In this document: positions 24,339-39,300 of the stretch, one piece after another
Layout: every line of letters starts with the position of its first letter
How positions within the stretch are numbered: the stretch's first letter is position 1
NCBI RefSeq assembly: GCF_910592395.1
Contig: NC_088310.1
Coordinates: forward strand, 22,079,501-22,143,500
Origin: Lineus longissimus
Lineage: Eukaryota > Nemertea > Pilidiophora > Heteronemertea > Lineidae
Direction: 5' to 3'
Length of the DNA: 64,000 nt
Program-made: the position numbers and the translations under genes
The notes under the pieces: generated by a model
What the model was told of the DNA's origin: nothing
What the model saw: the letters and a program-made list of their open reading frames with translations, nothing else
Databases searched by the model: none

Positions 24339-27300
24339 GTAAGTAGATACATGTATAAACCGTGTTACATATTCCACCTACTTAGGCATTTTTTATCAAT
24401 CTCTGAGAGAAATGAAAATTGGCAAACGCGCAATACGAGATGGAAGTGCTTCTTGCGCAGTGATTGCACAAAATTTCACGGCATGCTTCAGACTGGCCAA
24501 CTTGACTAAGAAAGTGGATGTACTCGATTATTATTTTTTTGTCTTTTTTACCTTTGTTCGACGAAAGAGTGACATTAAAATTTTATATGTGTTTTCCCAT
24601 ATCTCTGCTATTTTGGCTATGCGGTATTTATAGTAACATGTTTGTTCTCTCATCAGTTTATTATGTACCCTGCCCTGAAGTCTTCAGTGAATATGAGAGG
24701 TATGTGGTAACAGTACAGCCGAATACTGCTATATCAGAGATAATGCAAGGATTATCTAATCAAAGTGTCAGAGATGCTCTTTCACAAAGGGAACCCATGA
24801 TGAAGACATGTTCACAGGATAGTGAATGTGCTGTGCCTGGAATGACCCGGACGTGTAAACCAATAATCCTTCATGGGAAGACATTCGGAGTGAAATTGTG
24901 CTGTGCTCACGCGCGATCAGGTATGCATGATTTCATGTATGTACATGTAGCTTCGACAATTTTAATTCCTTCAAGGGTTTAAAATTCAGATATTCCCTAA
25001 TCAGCTGAGCGCCAGTCCTCTGGCCTCTTGTTAAAATTCCGTTAATTTTCTTCAGATTATTAGTTTTCATAGTCAAAGAGAGATCCGGATACATTTGTCT
25101 ATTCCTTCAACACTGAGCTGCTCCTATAACCAAGTTGTTAGTATACGATTTGCTACAGTTCTGTTCAAAAGAGACGTTTTAACAAATCAAAATGCATCCA
25201 TTTTGTCTGGCCAGGAATTTTTATTTCGCTCCCGTTTGCACTTACATGTAGCTTTGAATCGATCGGACCTATATTGAGCGATCTTTTAGCTAAGATATAT
25301 ACCACGTGTTCAAAACTTTGTTAGCTTTAACAGAGTCGTTAAATCTTAACGGGACAATTTTAGGGGGTCTACCTGAAAACGATAACCTCCTTAAGGATAC
25401 TTAATGTAACGTTAGGGATACGTGACTTTAATGCTTTTGAACAGCCGAGGCCAGTACTTAGAGGGTTCATGTTCATTCTGGTCAATTGAGTTGTCGTGAG
25501 AGTGTTCAAATGAGTTTTATACATTTTTGCAGTTCCTGCGTTGTTTATGTTGACCAATCAAGCTCTCATGATGGCTTTCAGCAGTCCTTCTTCATCAGTT
25601 ACGCCAGGTTAGTCATGAGTCAGTTTTTTCCCCTATTAACCAGGTTGCTTTACTATGAGGCGCCATGTGGGAATTAAATTATTTGACGAAATTATTTGAA
25701 ATAAGCAAATTATATCGAAATAAATGAGTGAACGAAGTCAAGATTATTTCCAAACCATAAATTTGCTTATTCCAATTGTATTTAAACCATTTACTGTTCC
25801 TATCGATATTGTTTCAAACAATGAATTTGCTCTCTTTTGATTATATTCATCCAATAAAACAACGTAACTTTATTGTTTTCAAATAATACATTTTCTGAAT
25901 ATCCGTGGTTTCAAATAATCAAACTGTCTCGAAATGATGGTTTGTTAAATAATCTTGCATTCCAGCAACGTTTTTTCAAACCATGAAAACGCGAACTCTG
26001 ATTGTTTCCATCCAAGCAAAACTACGTTCATGGTATGCGCACATGGTTTGCGCAGTAGACGGGTTTTATTAAGTTCAAATTCAAACCCGTCTTCTGCGCA
26101 AACCATGTGCGCATACCATGAACGTAGTTTTGCTTGGATGGAAACAATGACTTTTGGAAGTGATTGGATGGAAATAATCAGAGTTCGCGTTTTCATGGTT
26201 TGAAAAAACGTTGCTGGGATGCAAATAATCAACATTAGATGAGTACAATTAGATTGTATACAAATAATTTCGTGCACACTTTCATGATTTGAAACGATCA
26301 GCTTGTTAAAGTGATGGTTCGGAAATAATGATTTTGTGCGTGATTGTTTATCATCCAATGCAATGGACAATTTCCTGGTTTGAGAAACCATGACTTTTTT
26401 AGTTTTGATTATTTAACAAACCATCATTTACGGGCTTCATTTGGTGCTCCGTGTATAGGAGAATTTCTAATAGCAGGTTATAAACAAATGACATGACGGG
26501 TTGCCCTTCATTATAGGAGATGTAAAAAAGAGCTCATTTCGTAGTCACGGATATATGATATAGATCGTTTTTATCCAGATTATGTCGTCGATCCGGCCTT
26601 AGTGCTTTGTATCACGGACTTATATGCATAAACTAATCGTACCAATTCTCATATTATTAGAAATTCCTTGACCTCCTCTTTTTGTGATTGCAGTTAGACT
26701 TATAAAGAAAAATGTACTATCAAAAATAGAAACCAAAAATATGAGCATCCCGACATATCAGCCATTTCACTTGATACATACTTACTCCCTCAAGCATAAG
26801 GAGGAGTCATGTTGGCAAGAGGATGAAATATGAGTTAAGTTTGTCGAATCGGACTTGGTGCTCTTTTGCAGGAATGCTTCGTCATGAGATAGGAAGGATG
26901 CTAAACGACTATGAGAAGGTTAAGGAAAAACTGAATCTCATGGTCTTCACTACGACGGCGATCCGATATAAAGAGCTCACGAAGAGTGTAAATTTTCGCT
27001 GTCCAAAGATCAAGTGCAGCCAAAACTGTGCTTTCGGTTACAAGATGGCCAAGCCTAATAGTACGCAAGCTTTGTGTCCCGGTTGTGACTGCGAGCAGGA
27101 TCCATGCAAGGCAAGTAAACTGATCCGAAAAAAATCCTTGGACAAATACTAGTAAAAAATAATCTAAATCCAATTCTAAATTTTCCACGTGCTGAATCTC
27201 TTTTTTAAATTTTCTTATCGTTTTAAACACTGGATCGGTGGTGAGGGCAAGCTATGGTAAGAATCGTGCGCTTTTCTATAAATGTCTTAACAGTCTTAAA

Positions 27301-30300
27301 TGATTTTTTCAATGATTTAGTAAATCGTGAGTGTATGTTGATGTGAATAATACAAGCTTTTTGCACTTTATATGCGAACAAGCGTGTTATTTTTCATGCA
27401 GACAAATCCTTCAATTTGCAAGTCGGAAGAAAATTGCCATTTGATCCGGTTTCCTCCGCCCGCTATCCTTAGTTATTCTCTTGATCCGAAAATGTTCTGG
27501 GTGTTTGCTGAATGTAGGAAAAGTAAGTATGTCCTGTGTTTACTTCGAATATACGTCACGGTTCAGCTGGTATTTTTTTCTGTATAAATGTATTATAAGT
27601 TGCATTTTATGCCATAAAAGTCCGTGCATATGCTGATGAAATCAACACTGAACTTTTAGATGAAAATAAAACGTTGCCGACGAAAAAGAATCCGTAAGTT
27701 ATAGTACGTTAGCCCCCATGACTAATGCTTCCGGTACCTTTATACCCGGCTTTTGACGTTGCTTATTAATTCTTACTCCAAGACGTCCAACATCTTTGTG
27801 TTCACCATTTCCAGTTGTGAAGCCAGGCTCCTGCCCATTTGGTGGCATGTCTTTCTTTGATTGTGGCAACTGCGCGTGGAAATGTAAATCGGACGACGAG
27901 TGCAGAGGTCGTGGGAAGTGTTGTGCTACCATGTGCGGAACGAAGTGTGTCCAACCAAGAGGTCTGGAGCCAAACGTTCCACAGAAAAGTAAGAGATCCT
28001 GCACCAAACTATTGCAATAGACGATTTCAGATAACGTGTTAAATTCACCAGCCTCTATTAGTTGTTGCTTACTAACTGATTCGGATTTGACTTCGAATTC
28101 GCAAAGATTTGACCTAACGGAGCATTACATACGTGTAATACAATTTTCATTATACCTCCTGCATCCTGGGGAATATAAATTTTATTAGGGTTTCCACGAC
28201 ATTTTGTTGTTGTACCATCTTTCCTCGAAATCAACTGATAATTTCTGTATAATGTCGGCAGAACAAAAGCTTGCTGACTGTTCATATTTTATATTAGTCG
28301 CCAGTGTGTGGCAACGTTCTGGTCTGGCTTCTCTGAAACTTAACGCAAGAGAGTGGTGGCGTCACTCTAAGGAAAGTAGTGGTTACATTCACTTCTTCAG
28401 CCCTGCACACCGTTAGGGCCGGAGCTTCCTCACAATTTTTTATAAATCATTTACTGTTGGTACTTAATAATAAAAGAACGATTAAGTTGATCATTCTGAT
28501 ACTTAGCACCAGCTCGGGCTCAGACTGGAACATCGGCCGACCCACCAGTATCACCACCCGGACCTAACAAACCGAATATGACGAAGCCAATGCATCCTCC
28601 CAAGCCATGCAGCAAAAAATGTGAGTATTCTGTCCTTTCCCACGCACTCAACATGCATGATACGTTACTGTATTCATTACGTTTTTTGCCCCTTTACCTC
28701 TCAGTTGTAATAATTCAGGCCTCGCCCAATACACAGTCTATTGTCTTTAAACAAAGCCTGCTCGCACCGAGGCCTTAATTCCCTTTGTTCTACTGTCTAT
28801 CGAATGGTTATTAGGTTAAATCTTAAGAGCATCGATTCCCAAGCAAACAGCTTTCATAGGAATCGATAGGCCTAAAACGACACGGGCAAATAACGGAATG
28901 TTTGTTATTAGCTGTGTCTTGGTCACATTAAATTCCCAAGGCTGTTCATTTCCCTTCCCATAGGGAGGGAAGAGCACCTGGTGCACTAGGAGAACCTCCA
29001 TGCATGGTAATGAAGGAGTGAATGAGCGGTGATTGTCAATGTCTGTGCTCAATCTCCTTTTTTGAGGCCCAGTTTTTTAAAGTCAAAGTGGAACAAACAT
29101 TTTATTCTTAATGGCTTTGGCAACCCCTGGTGCTTTACATGGGTATGGAATGCAGTCCGTGGTACTTTAACTATAGCCTAAGGAGGCGACGGGCAACTGA
29201 TTAGAGATCCAAAATAGGCAGTCACCAACGGCACAAGAAGGAGAGAAAGAGTATGCGTTTGCTACTTATTGCAGTCCATTATCTTTTTCCAGGGAAGCCA
29301 GCTGGAGACTGTCATAAAAAGCTTGACGAGGCCATAAAAATGCTCCTGAAGGACCATAACTCTATGCCATTCTTGCCGAGGTGAGTTCCCATGCATCGAC
29401 ATCAAATAAAGGCAACGAAAACAGGCTTTGAACATTACCGACCCCGCTCAAGTGTCAACGTTGCTCAGTTACTTCCTGTAGGTAGATCAAGCACTGTTCA
29501 AGCAGAAACATTTCGAACACAGCTATTTTTTTCTTCCCTTCTTGGCCGTGTACTTCCACTCTAATAGTATGCGGGTGGTCTGATTATTCTATTGTTCTTT
29601 AATGACTTACCAAGAGAAAAAAGAGTCATGATGATTCTTGCAATGCCCATACAGCGCCACCACCAATTATGGCCGGCGACTGTACCGAGCCCATAAATAT
29701 GGGCCACATGTAATACGGAAATAATATCACCAAAAGAATGTATCGTGACAATATGGCACGATGATGCAAAATGGGAATTCCTCGCATAGGAGAAAAGTTC
29801 AGAACTCTCACGATAAACGACAACGGAAACGACAGGGACGACTACCTAAAAATCGATTACCGATTCAACTGTCATTCTTCAGGTGTAACTGGGACGGTTC
29901 TTGGCAAAAGGTCCAGCTTAATGATGCGACTGGCATCAGTTGGTGTGTGAATCAGACAGATGGCAAACCAATCGAAAGGACCAAAATAAGAGGAGTCGCT
30001 CAATGCGAAGGTAAGTAACGAGTTGTGGGTCGTCTTCCGAAGTATAAACGCATGTTAACAATCCTTTCTAGTGCTTGCTGCATGGGGTGATAACTGGTCT
30101 TCCTGGCGCACACCACCACCCTTTCCGAAGTCGTTGCCTTATCTTTTCTTGGACAGGGCTTGGAGTCCGATAGGTTGTACCAAGGCGACTAGTCACCATA
30201 ATGCAACTGGATCTGGTTGACTGGGTGGCCCGGATCTGGTTGACAGGCCCAATTTCTTAACAAATGTATACACAGTTGTGATGATGCACTGTGATACAGT

Positions 30301-33300
30301 AGGGTCACCTGTTAATTAGCCCATTTTAATTTCCCTGCCTACTGTCTTTGTCTCCATGTGTTACTCTTTTTGGAAAGAATTTTCAAAACTGCAGTATTCT
30401 GTCAAGCCCCCCTCCGAATAGGGAATAAGTTTGTCATCTGATCGCCGAGCAAATATCAGATTTACGGGATGTCCAGAACAAAGACTATTCCAGCCAATTT
30501 TCTATAATACTGGTGCATCAATTTTCATGACGCTACCACTTTTTGTAATTAAGGCCTTGTGCCAGTCACTCATACACAACCATACTGGTTGCACATTTTC
30601 CAACAAAAATAAAAAAACAAATAGAATCGTTACCCCTCTCAGATGGTGTAGAGTACATGTCATGCGAGTAGGGAGTCATCCCGGAATACGAGCGAAAGAT
30701 ATTGGAAGAAGCAATAAAACGAGGTCAAGCTACAGCAGATACGCCGATATGGACGCTAGTCCTTTTCATAACTGAACAGAATGTCCGGGACGTTATCAAA
30801 GAACTCGAACCCCTTGCGAAGTACTGCACACAGGATAGCGACTGCGCCGTGACTGGTATAACTCGAACGTGCAAACCAATCATTCTCGGTGGAAAGCCAT
30901 TCAGAATGAGCCTGTGCTGCCCACACGCACGAAAAAAACTAGGTATGGAATACACGGTTTCAGTTCCAATTGGGAACTTTTCCTTTCCTCTGCTTGCACA
31001 TGCTTTTCCCTCGTCTTCCATCTTCTCGACCATATTGGTTCTTCTTTTTTCAGTGGATCATCTCCGACCATCATATTCTCACTACAGTCAATCAAATACA
31101 AAACCAACTAGCATCCATGGTGAACTTGCTTTGCGCCCAATGCTTCGCCGTCAAAGTACATGCACTACCGGTAATTAAGAAATGTGGTATCACGATAAAT
31201 TGTTTACTTTCTCATACTTTTCCTGCCATCTCATTTCAGTCCAGCAAAGTCTAGTTGATGGTAAGTAAATATTCCAAAACACCTTGGTAATGATGTAGTA
31301 TTGTAATGAAGTACTTTGCCTCATTCTGGTGACAGCAGTTATGGCTAGGCATCCATAACCGCTTTGGTTGGTGCAATATACGAAAGCAGCCAAAATTAAA
31401 TTTGAGTGCTTCGTTTTGGGTATATTGAAGTAAAAAATATACCACACAACTCTGGTGGAGCTGCCATTTCGCCAAACATCTCGGCTACCGCTTCGGTTTG
31501 GCCAACATTATAGCTTCATCCTTGCAGTGTTCGGTGGAACAACCAATACTGACAGTGAAATATCGATTTCCTATGCATAGAAGACAAATGATGTCAAAAA
31601 AAGCGCGCGTATTTCTTCTTTTTCCATACACGTACCCTTCGATTAGATGTACATGTACTTTTTCTTTATCTAACTTATCATACCCTCTTGTGATACATGT
31701 ATCGTATCCCATTTTACGCAACTGTATCAGAGTCTCTATTATGGTCGAAGATTACACCAACTCTCGTGCCTGGACAAGCCTAGTCACTTTCAACATAGGG
31801 GTTAGTGCTATGTTGGGGTCCCATGTCCAAATTTAAAAAATAATCTTTATTTACAAGGTTCTTTGTCTACATGTAGTTCTCCAAATCGCAATAGGAGGAG
31901 AAACTCCTGTGGTGAATTTTTTTCACTGGTGAAGATAAGTCTTGTTAATTATCAGCCCAGTTACCGTCAGTTTGTTGCAGTTGGTGTGCTTATTTTCAGA
32001 GTGCCAGGGGAAGAAATGTCCCATTTCTTCGTGTTTTATGCGCCCGCCATGTCAAGCGTTCCCCACGGCAGTCTGCAGGGCGAATCCGTGCAATAACTGC
32101 AGTGCTCTTGAGTTCTACATGCCAGGAAAGTCGAAACCAGTTGACTGCTACAAAGGTATGCAAGCACAAAATCAATCAAGTCAAATAAGTGGCAGCATTG
32201 GCCAGCAAACGATTCGACACATACTTCGCTGTATGGTAAATTCATTACTTTTAAAAGAGAAATCATAAAAATTCCACGTTCATTTATCATCGGCTTTTTC
32301 GATGTGAATCCGATGTGTCACGAAACCTTTACTGGAAAGTGAACATAAATAAAGCTGCACAGTCGTGATGGATTCCATGTTCAGTTTTGAGGCTATTGTG
32401 AAAGAGTTTGAATAGGTTCGAATAGCTGAAACATGAAGTTTAACTCTTTCAGCACCGTTGTTTAACAATATTGATTCTTTCAGCAACGTGGCTGAACCGA
32501 TATTGACAGACTAGTAGTTCGGCCTCATCCGTTAGGTTTTTTTTTAAAGAGTTGAATGCGCTAATGATCAATCGTCGGTTTTGGAATTGAATTCAACAAG
32601 AGGATCCAGAATTTCTACCCGATTTATTGTGATTATTTCTTTCTTGGTTAAGATATCAAAGCGTCAACCTGTTTGAAGCAACGAGATGACGCGAACCGTG
32701 ACTACCTGACAAAGATGCTCACCACCACCCTCCAATTTTACGGAGAAGATAAACGAATGACCGAAATTTATTCTCCCTTCATGAGCCTAACTATAAAGAT
32801 ATTTTACGGTGGACTTTACGATCAATTTTTAAGCGATGACATCAGACGTGAGTACTTATAGTCTCATCAGTGACTCAGTGCATCATCTAAGGATGCGAGC
32901 CGGACGAGGATTGTATTCACATCATTATTCGCCAAGAAGACAGAATCGGGGTTTTAATTGACTTCAGGAAAGTGATGAATAAAAAATATAAATTCATGGC
33001 CTGATGTTATGAGAAGAAAAGACATGCGTACACGAACTGCCATCGCCCTATAACAACGTAGTATTCCATGCAATCTGCTATTCCCAACTGCCTAGATATA
33101 TTTTTCTACTGATTATTATCTCCCAAAACATGGAACTCTCTCCCCAGCCTTGATAATGCCGTGTGTTGTCATCAGGATGCCGTGATGGCCAAATGTCTAT
33201 GTACTACAGTAATAATGTCTCTCCCTTTCTTTCCAGTGGAAATGGTAATGGACATTTATAAAGGCATAATGGACGTGTTGCCTGTCCAATCGCCTCCAGG

Positions 33301-36300
33301 TGGTACAAGCGGTCGCAAGAAACGGTCAACGAATGCAGTTCCCACAGACCTCCTCTCTGATGAGACAATCAGCATGGTGAAGGATATGCTAAGTGTAATC
33401 GTGGATATGAGTACGAACATGTTGGACTGCTTGCATTCAGGTGTCGAGGATATGGTCAAGTACAGTATGGACTACGTTATGCACTTGGGCAATTCTTATA
33501 ATATATTGGAAAAGATCTCAAATGCCACATTGGATCTTCGTGCATTCAGCGGGCTAATAGAATTTGGCGATAATGTGAACCGAGGAATGGCCTTAAGGTT
33601 AATGTCTTTAAACGGATTCGATATGTCTTACACCGACAGTGCCTTGATGATGGTAACGAAACTGCGCCCACTTTACGAGACGATCTTGTATTCAACTCCA
33701 TTCAACTTTACTATCGGAATGGTGAGCGATCAATTCGTTGAAAAGTTCATGACCTTTGGAGTGGGGTTGTTACTGACGACCTCGGGGGCGTCACAAGGTA
33801 TTGACTACACTGTAACCATGACATCAATGCTTGGAAGAGTCATGCGCACCCCTGGCCTCGAACCGACTGGAGCGGATGCATTTAAAGGTACATGTATATA
33901 TATGAACTCGCCAAAAAATCATTATCTGCCACAAGTTTTTGCAAAGCCACTGAAACATCAACGCATACGCCTATGCCATTGTTCAACGTCATGACCACGT
34001 TGTCTAACAATGTGATAAAAGTGTTACTGAGCGTTTATGTGTTCCTCCTTTGCCCATTTAAAATAACAGAGATTTTAGACAATAAGGTACCGCTGCCGTA
34101 ACAATCGGTCAATATTTTGACGACCTTCCTTGGTTTTCAGGACTCTTCTTTTAATGACTTGGCAAAATGATTTAGTTGCAGATGAAATAATGCCAGTGAC
34201 CAAAGTCCAAAGTCGAACCCAAGTTGAAATAAATTTCAGTTAGACTGTGAAGCTAGGTAAAAGCACGCTTTTTGAACCCTTGCACTGCATGATTGATATC
34301 AATGAGAGAAAGTATGTTAGTCAGTGCTAGTTCCTTCCAGAAATACGGCCAACCCCATCAATTATATACAAATGAAGGCCTACTTATCTGGTTCACTAAA
34401 GACGTGCGCCCGGGCCCGTATTATGTGCCGTATTGACATTGTTATTTCATTTGCAATTTCTTTTATTTCTAGCTACAGGATTCTGCGCCCGGCAACCGCC
34501 ACCAGGTGATAGCATCTGCCGAATGATTGCCCTCTGCGATCCGAATGCCAACATACCCGAAGAACCGAACAAGGAGAGTTGGAAAGACATGTTTTATTTC
34601 GATGTTAAGAACAGTACTTTCAAAAAATACACATACAGTACTTTTTGTGCAGCATTGAAACAGGGAACTCTGTTCATGTCGAAATGGGGTGGGGAAGCAA
34701 TGTGTGGGGCAGGTAAATCTCTATTTATCTCAATCTCTTCTTCGACAATGTACTTCTTTGCGATCACCAGACAGTATAATCTCGATCTGTTGATAAATCC
34801 AGTTATTCTACGTAGCTGTTTGTCTCCATAAAGTTAGTTTGCAGGCAGGTTCCTTAAAACCAAATGTCATTCCTGACGGTGACATGATTCATTTCAGTTA
34901 GGGCTCTTGACATGAATTTGAATAATATACTACTCGAGCCCAACTCTCAAACAGCCGAACCACTTAGATATGTGCCTACATCCGCGCAATACATGCACCA
35001 TCCCGTATACTGCTGTTTTTTATCAGCTCATCCGTCCAAATATAAAAAAATTGTACGGTAGTCCTTTAGGTTTACAATAAATAGAAAAACCCAATTTGAT
35101 ATTTTCAGTACCTTACTTCAATGGCATGCACGTACCTGTGTGCATGGCGGATGGCACGTTCAGATCCAAGCAGTGTCAGAGCGGTATCTGCTGGTGTGTA
35201 AACGACAATGGTCTTCCGATTAGTCAGACCCACACCACAGGCCCTCTGACATGCGGTACAGCAGGTAAATGAATTTGTCAATCGACGCTCGGACAGTCTC
35301 AACCTACTCAAGTGAAGTGTTTCTTCGATCGGCTTTTGCGATATTCGTTGTGTTCAGTTACGTCTTTCACAGCATTTTAAATATCTTATATCCTGTAGTT
35401 GTCTTGACTTATATTTGAGTTGGGACCAAAATTGTATTTCTAAACATAATGATGGTACCATCTCAGACATAATTACTTAAGCAGTTTTAAGCCGTTAAAA
35501 GCGGAATGAACAAACTCGATACGATATGTTAGATTGTTGGTGTAGTAAAGGGGATACACCTTTTGTTATGTGTGTTACATTCTCCAATGATGTCTTCATT
35601 GTTTCAGGAGCAACACGGATACCCAAACCAGCAAGTAAGTCCGCGTAACTTAATAAACAATCCATGTTTGTGAAACTTGTGGCAGAATGTGAAAATCACA
35701 TCGTTTCCATAAATTATATTGTATCCTTCCACTTGAATGATTGAGTTGCGGCGAATGCATAAAGGTCACCTCCTTCTCCATACATGTATATGTCCACTTC
35801 CACTTTTGAAAAACTTGTGATTTTCATATGACGTATATCTTGATATACAGAATTTAACAAGATGATGTTTGTATCACAGTTCTGTACATGAACATGTACA
35901 TCTGGTTGAAATTTTCGCACCACACGAAAGTCCCCTCCCCTCATACACATGGGTATGTCCCCTCTCAGTTCATGTTCCATTTCTATATGTAACACGATGG
36001 TAATGGAAGTACATGTAGTTTTGGTTAATCGAAGTGTCCTTACATCCACTTGATCTGTAAGGTACTTTTCTTAAGGTAACATTCACTTTGATGATATCCC
36101 CTTTAAGCAATTATACAGTCCCTCTATGGTTTCTGATTATACCAAAACATTTCTTCCTTTTAGAATGTGGTGATGGTTTCCCTTTCAAGAACTGCAAAGA
36201 TGCCTGTAAAAATCAGGTTGATGGGACCAAGTTCTGTAGGGCTGACCCTTGCAACAACTGCACGCTAAATTTCCGTGAAATCGCAAAGTACCCAAAAGAA

Positions 36301-39300
36301 GAGAAGAAACAGAGTAAGTGTTCACCTCAATTTTCAGTCTCCTTAAGACAACAATATCCTACACAATTTCATATGTGGGAAACTTGTCACATGAATCCTT
36401 TTCTAACAATTTTGAATAGGATTCCAAGGTTTGAGTTAGGGGAAGGGGAAGGGTCAAAACTGGAATGAGGACTCACACGTTAGAATAACCAGTGCCGTAA
36501 AGGAATGCATTACAAAAATCACATAAATATAGCTGCAGTCTTTATCAACAATTATTATTGATTATATATGTACTAAATTTATCATATTGATATCTATATT
36601 ACTAAAAACGAGCAAACATTCCTATTAAAATCATATTTTTCCGCCTGCATTTTTTTTTAACCTGTCAACAATTACCATGTTATGTTCAATGCTTTTGGTA
36701 CAAGTCTATAAAATATGATACAGACCTCTTCCTCGTGATTGATTTTCAGCTCATTGTCACCAATAAAACGCTTATTTTATCTTCCAGTCAAGTTTAACCC
36801 GTTTGTTGAGCCAGCTGTCCAAGTTCTTAGGAACATTACACTGATGTATTCTCTCATGCCCAGCAGCTTAAAATCACAGTCTGGTAGGTCAGAGCATACC
36901 CTCTACTTCTTTAACTAATGAAATGTGCTGCAACGACACTCATTTTACATGTACATGTATTAAGGCTGACCGATTGTTTGCTTTATTGATCGATGTTTGG
37001 CACTAATTAAGATTCCAGCAACCGAGTGGTTTACGTTTTATTAGAGTCGATACTGCAAGTAAACTTCATCACCCCCATCACCCGTTCTTTCGAAGGATGT
37101 GTAATTTCTCTCGTGATAGTTTAAGATCTCTGTAGGCAACAAAGATTTTTTTCTAACTTTTTCCTGTCTGTTTCCAGTTGTCGTAACGCGATACATGAAC
37201 TTGATTGGAGGATTGCCGCCTCAGTCGAAACAAATACTCCTCCGAGAGTTGACCCTTCGCATGGTGAATCAGACCCTGGCTTGTCCAAATAAGTGCCCGA
37301 GTGACAAATGCCCGGTGGCTGGAGTCAAATTGGTTGACGGGTGTCCCGATGCGTCGCCGTGCGTCTGCGCTGATGATCCTTGCAAGGTACAGATGAAGAT
37401 TTGCCTATTATTTTATCAAATAATCGATAGATCTGTAGATATGTTACTGAATCCTCATCCATATCTTTTATGTAGTTGCCATCTTGCTTTCGGTAGAATG
37501 TATATACATGTATAGTATAGTATTTTCTGTGCCCGTGTTCTAAGCAGGAGTTGCATTTCTTTTTATTTTCAGAGTAGCCTTTGCTATTTTCGGGGTTCGG
37601 AATGCAGGGTTAATAGACCAAAGGAACCACTCGGAGTTCTCTTCCCTGCTTGGGCCGAGTGCAGGTTAGGTAAGCCAATGATTGTTGATAATTTTGCTGA
37701 TGTTTTTTCACAAAAGGTTGGTGGATACATTATGCACAAATTCACATTGTTACTATTATCAATATTATCAAGTTGAAAAAGTCTTTGGTGCTAAGTTTAC
37801 CACGACGTTTTAGAAAAACATCAAATTTCGTTGCTAAACAGGGAGCATAAGATCTCGTTTTCAAAACTGTTCCAGCCGACAAACCTGGTAACTGCCCATG
37901 CAAAATGGACCATGATGTTAGCTGTAAGCGAGAATGCAACAACGATCTGGATTGTGAGGGGACCATGAAGTGCTGCCGTTCTAGTTGTGGTGCCAAGTGT
38001 GTCTCTGTGAATAGAACAGAAGCACGAAAAGCGATGGGTGAGCAAATAAATTCAACTGGGGACTATATACTTGGTAGCTTTAAAAGTCGTTTTATCAATG
38101 AGATCAGCTCAAATTTGTGAGAAGTTGGTCCTAGAAGTGCCATTGGCGGCTTGACAATGACCAGCAAGAGTGCAAAACTGGGGGATTTCAGGAATGACAT
38201 GACGTGACGTGATATGACGGTTATAGCAAACCTCTCTGTATGACGGGAGCGTGACAGGAGCGTGTCGGGAACGAGACCACCGAAGCCGATAGATTCCCAG
38301 GTGTATAAAACGACGAAATTCGCGTTACAATGAGTCGCCTAGTTTAGCGACCAATATTGATACTTGTCATCTTCCATTATTCATATCACCCCCAACCCCA
38401 ATCATTCGACATTCTCTTCACATATATACAGGTATGCAGATGATGGAGATGAAAGGAATAACTTGGGTACGAGATATCGATGATAAGAATGCTTGGATGG
38501 GTTTCAAGAAAGACGGTTTGAAAAAATGTGACACTGACAAAGATTGTGACAAAGCTGCAATGGAGAAGTGTGTAAAACATTCCATGCTGTCCACCTGTGA
38601 TGTATCCATCAGCGTTTGTACCGTTGTACACAAGATGAGAGAAGGTTGGTTTGATTATCAAATTAGTTGACAACTTCCCCGGCCTGACAGTCGTGAGTGG
38701 TTCGTTTTTGACAAAGCCCCATATAATTTACACCCCTACATCCTGACATCAGAGGCTATTGTTCAACCTGTGCAGGCCCCCTGCCCTACACATGGTAAGT
38801 GTGAAGGCCCGGAGAAGCCACTCCCAAGGACGGAATGCTGAGGGTTGCTGGGGAGCTTTCATGACGTTGGAGGAGCATGTGTCTGCATCTAGTGACATAG
38901 GCATGAGAGGACTATTTATCATAAGTGAGGAGACATGTAAATATTTCTGAAAGTTCTACTTGGCTATAGTCAAAAAAATGATAGTACTGTGCTTCATTTT
39001 TGTTTGGATTCTCTTCTGCCGTTGCATATAAAAGCTCTATAAAAACAGTGCAAAAGTTCTATCTTTACGAAAAGCTTTCTCGTCTTCAGGACCAAAGTTC
39101 ATGCCGATGCAACCCGAATGCAAGAACAACACCACTGGGAAAAACGCATCAATACTTGGTGCGAAACCTGATGGTAAGCTATAAGCACGAAATTCTATAG
39201 AAGTCTGTGATTTAAGCGAGTCCACTGACCAACATTGGCCTGCGAAGGCACGGACTTTTTATACACCCTTCTATATGACGAAAGGGATGTTGAACTCTTC

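Noticed and set aside
25945-26391. 148-residue minus-strand open frame
   Set aside because: It spans the arms of the palindrome, so both strands are open by symmetry; no protein family features.
30431-31178. Overlapping frames suggesting separate small genes
   Set aside because: The A-type exon explains the conserved part; the others run over intron sequence with no start context.
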